Part shown: positions 1-7,100 of the stretch, in pieces | How the letters are laid out: every line of letters begins with the position of its first letter | Numbering within the stretch: position 1 is the stretch's first letter | NCBI GenBank assembly: GCA_016763815.1 | Contig: JAESTB010000210.1 | Coordinates: 1 to 7,837 of the forward strand | DNA from: Arenicella sp. | Lineage (GTDB): Bacteria > Pseudomonadota > Gammaproteobacteria > Arenicellales > Arenicellaceae | Length of the DNA: 7,837 nucleotides | Direction of reading: 5' to 3' | Translations under genes and position numbers: made by a program | Notes under the pieces: model-generated | What the model was told of the DNA's origin: nothing | Seen by the model: only the letters and a program-made list of their open reading frames with translations | Databases searched by the model: none

Positions 1-523
1 GGCCTTGGTATTTTAGCCTGCGGCGTTCGATTTGCATTGTGTCTATGGTTCGGCAGACTAAGCCTATTCCATAAAGTTTTGTTAACGCTGCGTTGAGAAA
101 ACTCTTATCGAGAGTTGCATTGTGTAGCACTAACACTCGACCGCTAAGTTGCGACAAAAATTCGTTCAGCGCTTGCTCTAAGGGAACACCTTGTACCACG
201 TCTTGATTGAATATTCGGTGTATTGGTGCTGACTCTGTTAGGTCGGCATTGTCTTGAAATACCAATTGATGGCTTGCGTATGAGTGATCAATTTCTTTGG
301 CCTTAATTAGAGTTGTGCCAATGCTTAGTATTTTATCGTTTTTGGGGTCTAGCCCGGTCATCTCTAAATCGGCGACTAGAAACTCTAGTTCTGCGAGCTT
401 ACTGCGTAGACTTGGCGTTGGTGTTGGCGTTTCTAAGAATTGCTTTAGCGTGCCTTTAGTGCAGCGCTTCGAGAGAGCCTCGCGCTTACGATTAAACAGA
501 GCGTCGTTAATGTGATCTAACAT
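1..523 (-). CDS. DnaQ-like 3'-5' exonuclease (partial, C-terminus off the left edge)
   Basis: The reading frame is open from ATG at 523-521 to the window edge and gives 174 residues. It has two of the three DEDD exonuclease motifs. Exo I is ADLEMTGLDP at about residues 53-62, with the metal-binding Asp-x-Glu. Exo II is VLVLHNATLDKSFLN at about 132-146, with the conserved HNA...D core. Exo III (HxxxxD) would lie beyond the edge, so catalytic completeness cannot be judged. Family members remove nucleotides 3'-5' from DNA or RNA using two metal ions. Residues 1-45 form a charged N-terminal extension before the exonuclease fold, so this is a stand-alone enzyme rather than the canonical polymerase III epsilon subunit. 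The start lies one base after the stop of the upstream DUF294 gene and has no clear Shine-Dalgarno, so translation is probably coupled to that gene. DnaQ-like exonucleases are a recurrent partner of DUF294 genes, but the substrate is unknown. Confidence 0.88.
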   Translation of the reverse strand, partial: MLDHINDALFNRKREALSKRCTKGTLKQFLETPTPTPSLRSKLAELEFLVADLEMTGLDPKNDKILSIGTTLIKAKEIDHSYASHQLVFQDNADLTESAPIHRIFNQDVVQGVPLEQALNEFLSQLSGRVLVLHNATLDKSFLNAALTKLYGIGLVCRTIDTMQIERRRLKYQG

Positions 524-524
524 T

Positions 525-2408
525 TTACAGTAAGCCGCTTTGATACTTTAGTTTGAGGCCTCGTTGAGCGTCTCTCACTACCTTGAAAGCGTCTTTAAGT
601 TGACGCGTGGCCAATTGGCTAAAATCATTTGGGTTCAGGTGGTTATCGGGCTCTTGGCTGCGCTTTAGTTGCTCACCTTGGTGTATCAGCCTTTGGTGGC
701 TAATGAACTCGAGCGCATCGAGTAAGTTATTACCATCGGTTTCGGTAAGTAACTTTTGCTCTATCAGTGCGTTTAATCTGTCGCGCGTATTTACCGCCTT
801 TATGCCACCGGCAAGTGAGTGGATTCTAGCGATATCGTTTATTGGCATTACCCCACGCTTTTTAATGTCGAAGGTATGTTTCTGTTCGCCACTGGTATCA
901 ACAACTAACTGTTTAAGAAAGCCGAGTGGTGGTGTTAATCCGAGGGCGTTTGAGCATAGCAAGGTTTGAAAGATGCTATTTTCCTGGGCCCAAACAAGCA
1001 CTTTATCTTGCAGTTCGGTGAATAAAGTTTCAGCGCCGGTACTGGTAAAAATAGGGCGCATGTCAAAAAAGATACTGGTGTGCATCAGGGCCTTTTGTGA
1101 TGGTTGCGTAATCCAATCATAAAACGTTGAGCTCCAACTATCTAGACTTAGTCGCCATTCTGGGTTCTGCGCCATGATATCGCCTGGGCAGTAGATATAA
1201 CCGCAGGCATCTAGGCCTTTGTTAACGAACTCGGCAAGTGACTTAAAGTAGGCATCATCTTGTTTGGTTGCGGTGTTGTCTAGCAGTAAGGCATTGTCTT
1301 GATCTGACTTTGCTGATTGATCTTGCCGGCCTTGAGAGCCAAAGGCCAACCAAACAAACGGGCACGGTTCTGTGCCGAGTTGGCGTTGCGCTAAGGTGAT
1401 CAGATGGCGGGTTAGAGTGCTGGTCATAGTGGTGAGAATTCGCCCGAGGTCATCAGCTCTAACATCTTGTTTTATAAGTTGTAATAGTAGTTCTGGTATT
1501 TGCTCTGACAGGGCCTGTAGTTGCTCTATCGAATCCGCTCGATGTATATCGCTGATAATTAAAACAGGGTCTGAACGTTGCAGTCGAATTAGGTCACTAA
1601 GCGTTATCATGCTGACAGGCTTGCCTTGGCTGGTTACCGGTAGGTGTTTTATTTGATGGCGAATCATCAGAATAGTCGCTTCGTGTACCATTGCCGCTTT
1701 ATCAATCGAGATAGGCTTTGGGGTCATGGCCTTGGAGATATCGGCGTTAACATCAAAACCTTCGGCGACAACGCGTTTTCGGCAGTCTTTATCGGTGAAT
1801 ATGCCGACTAGCTGTTGTTGCTCATCGATAATAGTTAGCGAGGCGATATCATGCGAGTTCATGAGCTTGGCCGCCTGCTTAATACTAACGTTTGGCGCAA
1901 CGCTAATTAGTGTTGATGACATCACCTCTGAGATCGGCGTTGCAAGCGCGATGTTTTCAGGTCGACGGCTTAATCCGACTCGCAAACGTTGCTCAAAGGC
2001 TTGGTTAAAGAAATGGTCAAATTCGGTGCTTTGGTTTCTAAGTTGCTTAAACGAAGCTTCATCAAGTTTATACAATAAACCGTCTTCCACGACATGCAGT
2101 TGATGGTTAGTGTTCTTGCCGGTAAGCAGTGAGACAAAGCCAAAGAAACCGCCTTCTGATACGCGGTCAATTAAGTCGCCTTCGGCTGCTCTAACATCAA
2201 AGACACCGGCTCGAACCACAAAAAGAGACGGGTTTTGATAGTCTAAAATTTTTTCTAGGTGCTCTTTGTTAGTGCGAGATCGATGATAGGTGGTGGCTAG
2301 TTTACTGGCACAAAATAGTAATTGTTGCTTGGTTAAGGAGTCGAATGGTCGAATCGATTGCAGGAAATTAGCGGCTTCTCGATGCTCTGGAGGAATGTTT
2401 AAATTCAT
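525..2408 (-). CDS. cNMP-binding / CBS-pair / DUF294 nucleotidyltransferase-like signalling protein
   Basis: This is a soluble 627-residue protein with no signal peptide or membrane segment. Domains in order: a cyclic-nucleotide-binding-like beta-roll at about 18-140; paired CBS domains at about 157-278 (repeats starting near PISEVMSSTLISV and ISKAMTPKPISI), which usually bind adenine nucleotides; a DUF294 nucleotidyltransferase-like domain at about 300-440 with GSQGR (357-361) and SDQDN (368-372), the GS...DxD arrangement of GlnD-type transferases; and a C-terminal helical DUF294 domain at about 475-620 (PLGFLKQLVVDTSG). The length and order match full-length family members. The family is thought to be regulatory, sensing nucleotides and perhaps modifying a target by nucleotidylation, and is often found near acetate-use genes. 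The target is not known. In the beta-roll, the phosphate-binding Glu and Arg of true cAMP receptors are replaced (F91 and N101/H102), so ordinary cAMP binding is doubtful. The Shine-Dalgarno is weak. It is divergent from the porin and coupled to the exonuclease. Confidence 0.93.
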   Translation of the reverse strand: MNLNIPPEHREAANFLQSIRPFDSLTKQQLLFCASKLATTYHRSRTNKEHLEKILDYQNPSLFVVRAGVFDVRAAEGDLIDRVSEGGFFGFVSLLTGKNTNHQLHVVEDGLLYKLDEASFKQLRNQSTEFDHFFNQAFEQRLRVGLSRRPENIALATPISEVMSSTLISVAPNVSIKQAAKLMNSHDIASLTIIDEQQQLVGIFTDKDCRKRVVAEGFDVNADISKAMTPKPISIDKAAMVHEATILMIRHQIKHLPVTSQGKPVSMITLSDLIRLQRSDPVLIISDIHRADSIEQLQALSEQIPELLLQLIKQDVRADDLGRILTTMTSTLTRHLITLAQRQLGTEPCPFVWLAFGSQGRQDQSAKSDQDNALLLDNTATKQDDAYFKSLAEFVNKGLDACGYIYCPGDIMAQNPEWRLSLDSWSSTFYDWITQPSQKALMHTSIFFDMRPIFTSTGAETLFTELQDKVLVWAQENSIFQTLLCSNALGLTPPLGFLKQLVVDTSGEQKHTFDIKKRGVMPINDIARIHSLAGGIKAVNTRDRLNALIEQKLLTETDGNNLLDALEFISHQRLIHQGEQLKRSQEPDNHLNPNDFSQLATRQLKDAFKVVRDAQRGLKLKYQSGLL

Positions 2409-2562
2409 CTTTAGTAAGTTTGGTTAAGTCTATTGGTTAATAAGAACCTCGCACAGAAACTTTACTATACGACTTTAGTCTTAGTTCGACTATTGGCTAA
2501 TACCCGTATGTGGCTGGCTTTGTAATAGTGTGGTTTCTAACAAAATAAGAGAGGACCAAACA
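2409..2562. promoter_or_regulatory. Divergent control region between the DUF294 operon and the porin gene
   Basis: This 154-bp spacer must hold the promoters for both directions. Two near-identical 15-mers, GTCTATTGGTTAATA (2428-2442) and GACTATTGGCTAATA (2488-2502), match at 13 of 15 positions, lie in the same orientation and start exactly 60 bp apart. The left copy is flanked by a second GGTTAA (2422-2427 and 2435-2440) and by a GGTT...AACC inverted repeat (2435-2448). A -10-like TATAGT reads leftward at 2469-2464, and a weak -10-like TGTAAT reads rightward at 2521-2526. Neither has a convincing -35 box, which would fit activator-dependent promoters. The repeats are seen directly; a regulatory role is inferred. 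Confidence 0.5.
2549..2555 (+). promoter_or_regulatory. Ribosome binding site of the porin gene, fixing the ATG at 2563
   Basis: A GAGAGGA sequence ends seven bases before ATG 2563. The frame is also open from a GTG at 2530, but that start has no comparable Shine-Dalgarno and would put 11 polar and charged residues, including DQT, in front of a clean signal peptide. The ATG at 2563 is therefore preferred. Confidence 0.85.
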
Positions 2563-3900
2563 ATGTCTACCAAACTGAAAGCGACACTAAGAAGAACGTT
2601 AGTTGCGGGTTTTTGTCTAAGCCTTGCACCAAGCGTGGCGTTTGCTCAAACCGACTTAGAAAAGCGTGTGTTGCAGATGGAGGCTCAGATTGCCGAGTTA
2701 AAAGCCTTGATAGTGAAACAAAATCAGGCCACCGACACTAAAATTGAGAAGGTAGCTGCGATAAAGGTGGCTGGTTCATCGAGTAATCTATCGCTTTCGA
2801 GGGGCACTACCTTGAGTTTTGGTGGTTACGTAAAAGTTAACGCAATGCTGAACGATTACCAAGATGGCGCTACTCCAGCGGCGAGTGTTGCGCAGCGTAT
2901 TCTGATTCCGAGCTTAACCCCAGTAGGCGATGGCGCTAGCGATGGCGCTCAGTTTGATTCAGATATCGCTACCTCTCGGCTATTCTTCAAAACCTCGACC
3001 GATACCTCTGCGGGCACAATTAAATCACATGTTGAGTTAGATTTTTTATCTGGCGGTGGCGATGAGCGTGTCTCTAACTCGAATAATCCCAGAATACGAC
3101 ATGCGTATCTTAACTGGGACTACGCTGACGATGCATCGCTTTTGATAGGACAGACTTGGAGTACATTTTTCAATGTTGGGGTTTTACCTGAGTCGGTCGA
3201 ATTCATTGGCCCGACTTCAGGCACGATTTTTAACCGTCAGACACAGATTCGTTGGACTAAAAAGTTAGGCGCCGGTAGCTCATTTATGCTGGCGGCGGAA
3301 AATCCGTCTACCAGTTTAGCCGAGGCGGGTGGGGGTATCAACGGCAGCAGCTTTGACGACAATAGTGTGCCTGATATCGTTGCACGTTATAATCGTAAGG
3401 CTGGTGCGCATTCATATGCGTTGTCCGGATTAGCCCGTGAAGTCGCGTTTGACGACGGTTTAATCAGTGAGAGCAAAGGTGGTTTTGCTGTGAATTTTGC
3501 AGGTAAGGTCGAGTTAAGCAACGGTGACGATATTAGGTATTCAATCGCGACCGGCAATTTGGGCCGTTACATTGCCTTAAATGCATTTCGCGACGGCGGT
3601 ATTGATGCTGCAGGCAACTTAGACCTCACTACCGTGACAGGTGGTTACCTTGCGTACCGCCACCAGTGGAGCGAGAAACTGCGCAGCACGATTCAATATG
3701 CTTACTCTACCGCCAGTTTGGCTGATGGGCTATCTAGCGCTAACACCGAGAAGGTATCTAACCTTAATCTTAATTTGATTTACGCTCCGACGCCTAAGTT
3801 AACCTTCGGTGGAGCGATTATTCAAGCTAACCGTGAGTTGGAGAATGGTGTTGACGGTGATTTGACCCGACTACAACTAACCGCTAAATATGGTTTCTAA
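2563..3900 (+). CDS. DcaP-like outer-membrane porin
   Basis: The 445-residue precursor has a signal peptide: basic KLKATLRR, a hydrophobic stretch, and AFA|QTD cleavage after residue 28. Residues 31-63 form a short heptad-patterned coiled coil (LEKRVLQMEAQIAELKALI). From about residue 84 (LSFGGYVKVNA) the chain is an alternating beta pattern ending in a terminal Phe (AKYGF), the usual outer-membrane beta-barrel insertion signal. GQTWSTF (196-202), PESVEFIGPTSGTIF (209-223) and RQTQIRW (225-231) are typical of the DcaP family, whose Acinetobacter members are trimeric porins with an N-terminal coiled coil that favour dicarboxylates and related anions. By analogy this protein should let small organic acids into the periplasm; the actual substrate is not readable from the sequence. 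It sits between a DUF294 regulator and a carboxylate-sensing kinase, which fits an acid-uptake role. It ends 106 bp before a strong terminator, so it is probably transcribed alone. A four-residue tandem duplication lies at 123-130. Confidence 0.92.
   Translation: MSTKLKATLRRTLVAGFCLSLAPSVAFAQTDLEKRVLQMEAQIAELKALIVKQNQATDTKIEKVAAIKVAGSSSNLSLSRGTTLSFGGYVKVNAMLNDYQDGATPAASVAQRILIPSLTPVGDGASDGAQFDSDIATSRLFFKTSTDTSAGTIKSHVELDFLSGGGDERVSNSNNPRIRHAYLNWDYADDASLLIGQTWSTFFNVGVLPESVEFIGPTSGTIFNRQTQIRWTKKLGAGSSFMLAAENPSTSLAEAGGGINGSSFDDNSVPDIVARYNRKAGAHSYALSGLAREVAFDDGLISESKGGFAVNFAGKVELSNGDDIRYSIATGNLGRYIALNAFRDGGIDAAGNLDLTTVTGGYLAYRHQWSEKLRSTIQYAYSTASLADGLSSANTEKVSNLNLNLIYAPTPKLTFGGAIIQANRELENGVDGDLTRLQLTAKYGF
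2927..2950 (+). repeat. In-frame 12-bp tandem duplication inside the porin gene
   Basis: Two copies of GCGATGGCGCT plus one base (A, then C) lie head to tail and encode two DGA-containing blocks (DGAS then DGAQ, residues 123-130). A further GATGGCGCT at 2863-2871 encodes DGA again. The position between predicted strands suggests a loop, and the pattern looks like replication slippage tolerated there. Similarity is exact over 11 of 12 bases. Confidence 0.75.
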
Positions 3901-3914
3901 CGCATAAATTCACT

Positions 3915-3940
3915 CGGAGGCCATAATGTTTGAAACTTGA
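3915..3940 (+). other. Four-codon mini-ORF (MFET) with a strong ribosome binding site
   Basis: Shortly after the porin stop, CGGAGG (3915-3920) is followed after five bases by ATG (3926-3928), and the frame closes after four codons at TGA (3938-3940). The Shine-Dalgarno is stronger than that of any full gene here except the porin. It could be a leader peptide, the remnant of a lost gene, or chance. The stop falls within the left arm of a small hairpin (3934-3950). Confidence 0.35.
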
Positions 3941-3950
3941 TATTCAAGTT
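3934..3950 (+). other. Small perfect inverted repeat after the porin gene
   Basis: AACTTGA (3934-3940), a three-base TAT spacer, then TCAAGTT (3944-3950) form a perfect 7-bp stem. No T-run follows, so it is not a terminator by itself. It may protect the 3' end of the porin mRNA or affect the mini-ORF that ends in its left arm. Confidence 0.5.
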
Positions 3951-3976
3951 CTGCATCTGGCAACCGCTTAGTGTTG

Positions 3977-4025
3977 GAAATCAAAGTAGGGAAAACCAAA
4001 GTGCTGAAACCAAAGTAGGGAAACC
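3977..4025 (+). repeat. Short tandem repeat (about 15 bp, three-plus copies) built on the terminator's left arm
   Basis: The core AAAYCAAAGT occurs three times at 14-15 bp intervals: 3978-3987 (Y = T), 3993-4002 and 4007-4016 (Y = C). The first and third copies match over 18 bases with one difference (3977-3994 against 4006-4023). The third copy is the left arm of the terminator that follows, so the upstream copies are potential alternative arms for the same right arm. Confidence 0.8.
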
Positions 4026-4038
4026 TGCTTTGGTTTTT
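4007..4038 (+). terminator. Intrinsic (rho-independent) terminator after the porin gene
   Basis: The left arm AAACCAAAGTAGG (4007-4019) pairs with CCTGCTTTGGTTT (4024-4036) over 13 bp with a single G-U wobble. The loop is GAAA (4020-4023), a GNRA tetraloop. A TTTTT run (4034-4038) follows the GC-containing core. It begins 107 bp after the porin stop and 110 bp before the kinase start, separating the two transcripts. The AAA before the left arm gives a T-run on the opposite strand, so it could act in both directions, although no leftward gene reaches it. Confidence 0.9.
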
Positions 4039-4061
4039 CGCATTTTGATTGGGATACGTTA

Positions 4062-4077
4062 TTGTGTCATCGCACAA
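4062..4077. promoter_or_regulatory. Perfect dyad upstream of the kinase gene (possible operator)
   Basis: TTGTG (4062-4066), six bases, then CACAA (4073-4077) form a perfect inverted repeat 39 bp before the kinase start and after the porin terminator. The half-site spacing is two bases too short for a CRP site (TGTGA-N6-TCACA). No convincing -35/-10 pair is visible between 4039 and 4116, although a promoter is expected there because of the terminator. An operator role is inferred from position and symmetry only. Confidence 0.35.
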
Positions 4078-4116
4078 CAATAAACAGAGCAACGACAAAA
4101 GCGTGGAAAGTAAATA

Positions 4117-7100
4117 ATGTTCAGTGTTGAATTCATCGCCTTTATTGGATTTTCATACATTTTGCTGTTGTTTTTGATCGCCTATTTAGGTGATTCCGAG
4201 AAAGAAAAAGGCGGCCTTAACCACAATAGTAATTTAGTTTATGCCTTGTCGCTTGCGGTCTATTGCTCGTCGTGGACATTTTACGGTGCGGTCGGTACGG
4301 CATCTGTCGACGGTTTAGATTATTTGGCGATTTACCTCGGCCCGTGTTTGGTTTTCTTGTTTGGCTACCCCATGATGCGGCGCATTATCCTAATTTGTAA
4401 GCAGAACTCCATCACGTCGATTTCTGATTTTATATCCAGTCGCTTTGGCAAAGAGCGCAAAATAGGTGTGTTAGTAACAGCGATCGCGGTGGTCGGCTCT
4501 TTGCCCTATATCGCCTTACAACTCAAAGCCGTATCCAGCTCGTACTTGGTCTTAGTTAATCAATCGGCAGCGCCGCATAGTTCGGCAACCTCCATAATCA
4601 CCGATAACATCGCGTTGATCACTGGCGCCGCGTTGGCATTGTTCACGATTCTTTTTGGTACTCGACATCTAGACGCGACCGAGCATCATAAGGGTATGAT
4701 TTTAGCGGTTGCGTTTGAGTCGATTGTTAAGTTGGTCGCGATTCTAGCGGTTGGCTATTACGCTATTTATTTGTTAATGGGGCTGGGGACTCAAAATGGT
4801 TTTGGCCAGCTAATTGATGGCAACTCACTTGACGGTTTTTTTTCTAATAATACAAGCACTTGGGCAAGCTTTCTCACTAAAACCTTACTCGCCACAAGTG
4901 CTATTTTTTTACTGCCTAGACAGTTTCAAGTGACGGTCGTTGAAGCACGAGACCACCAACAGTTTAAAACGGCAATGTGGGTTATGCCGGTTTACCTTGT
5001 GTTAACCAGCGTCATTGTTTTACCAATCGCGTTGACCGGTTCTATTCTGATGCCCAATAGCCCAGCCGATTTATACGTTTTGTCGCTACCGCTAGCGGCA
5101 GGTAGCAACAGCTTGGCCCTGCTGGCATTTATCGGTGGCCTATCGGCGGCGACGGGTATGGTTATTGTTGCGGCGATTAGTCTTAGTACCATGGTGTGCA
5201 ACGATTTAGTGATGCCTTACCTTATTAACCACCGGCGTCTTGATATTCTCAATAGTGATAATCTTAATGAAACTATCCTATTGATCCGACGGGTTGCCAT
5301 CGTCGGCCTGATCGCCGGTGCCTATGGCTACTATGTCTTGATCGACAATAATGCCCAATTGGCTAACATCGGTTTAGTGTCGTTTGCCGCGATTGTGCAA
5401 CTCTTACCGGCTGTCTTATGCGCATTATATTGGCGCTCGGCTAATAGTAAGGGCGTGTTTTGGGGGTTAATAGGCGGTTTCTCTATATGGGCTTACACGC
5501 TCATGATCCCAACCGTGTTAAGCGGCGAATCGGTCGAGGCGGTTTACGGTGTCGGGGTATGGTTTCACCCTCATGCGCTATTCGGCATGCGGCTAGATAA
5601 CTCACTATCTCATGGTGTATTTTGGAGTCTGCTAGTAAATGTTACGCTGCTTGTTTGGTTCTCTCTTAGAGACAAGCAAAGCGTATTAGAAAAAATTCAA
5701 GCAAGTCGTTTCTTTTATGTCAGCGATACACCGTCGAATCTAAGTTCAACTCGCCCTGAGCACGCGTTTATCGTTCATCCCGATGCCTTGCGTATTTTGA
5801 CCGAGCGAATTATAGGTCGGAGGAATACCCAGGCGGTATTTAGTCAATTTGAGCAGATCCACGGAGTGAGTTTGAGTGACGTGACACAAGTTGATCGCCA
5901 ACTATTGTCGCTAGTCCAAAACGCCATTGCCGGTGTTATTGGTGCTACCTCAGCACAAAAAGTTATCTCTGATAATCTCCTTGGTAGCGACCAATACATT
6001 GAGGAAGTAACCACCTTCGTTGATGAGACATCGAGCGTACTTCAGTTTAATCGCAATTTACTGCAGACCACACTAGAGAATATTACTCATGGAATTTCGG
6101 TTATCGACCGAGACTTTAATTTGGTCATTTGGAATGATCAGTATTTAACCCTATTTGGTTATCCTGAAAATTTAATTTATGTTGGTAAACCACTGCGTGA
6201 ATTACTTAGATTTAACGCTGCGCGTGGCGATTTTGGAGATAAAGACCACAATCTCGAGATAGGCAAGCGTATTAAGTATTTGCAGGAAGAGGCATCGTAT
6301 TCAACGATTCGTATGCGCGCTAACGGAACCACCATAAAGTCGATCGGTGAACCGATGCCCGGCGGCGGCTTTGTGACTACCTATGAAGATATCAGTGAAA
6401 GTGTTCGCGCTTCTGAGTTGTTACGTCAAGCCAATGAGGAGTTGGAATCTCGAGTAAAAGAGCGTACTGAAAAGCTGGTGATTTTGACTAAAGAACTTGA
6501 GCGTAACACGCGCAATAAAACCCATTTGCTAGCGGCGGCAAGTCATGACCTACTGCAACCAATAAACGCAGCAAGGTTGTTTGCTCACAGCCTAAGTGAG
6601 CAAGCAGAAGAGCCAAACTCGGTAAGGCACTTAGCGCAAAAGATAGACAAATCATTAGTCACCGCAAATGAATTATTACGCGCGTTATTGGATGTCTCGA
6701 AACTCGATTCAGGTGGTATAACACCAGATCTTAGCGACTTTTCTTTGGATGCCTTTATTGGTAACTTAGTTGAAGAAATGCAGCCTAGTGCCAATGATAA
6801 GAGGGTGCTTCTTCATTACAGCGCGCCAGACGTAATGGTTTTCTCTGATAAGAAGTTACTGTTGTCTGTATTACAAAACCTAGTGGCTAATGGGCTACGT
6901 TATTCTGATGCGGGTGGCGCAGTATTGGTTCAAGCCCGTCTACTTGAAGACAGTAAGCAAGTAGAAATTTCAGTTGAAGATAAAGGGGTAGGCATAGACG
7001 CTGAGCACCTCGATCAAATTTTCAACGAGTTCTACCAAATTAAGAAAGAAGGGCCTGAGGAAACACGCGGCTTAGGCTTAGGCTTGTCGATTGTTAAGCG

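Noticed and set aside
297..969. Rightward open frames opposite the exonuclease and DUF294 genes
   Set aside because: They lie antisense to well-supported genes with recognisable motifs and show only the low-complexity Ser/Arg/Leu composition usual for shadows.
2530..2562. Upstream GTG start extending the porin by 11 residues
   Set aside because: It lacks a good Shine-Dalgarno and would spoil the signal peptide, whereas ATG 2563 has GAGGA seven bases upstream.
4062..4077. CRP (cAMP receptor protein) binding site
   Set aside because: The TGTG and CACA halves are six bases apart, not eight as in TGTGA-N6-TCACA, so the geometry is wrong.
3910..4098. A 62-codon leftward open frame in the porin-kinase spacer
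   Set aside because: It runs through the tandem repeat and the terminator, has no ribosome binding site I can see and no recognisable protein features.
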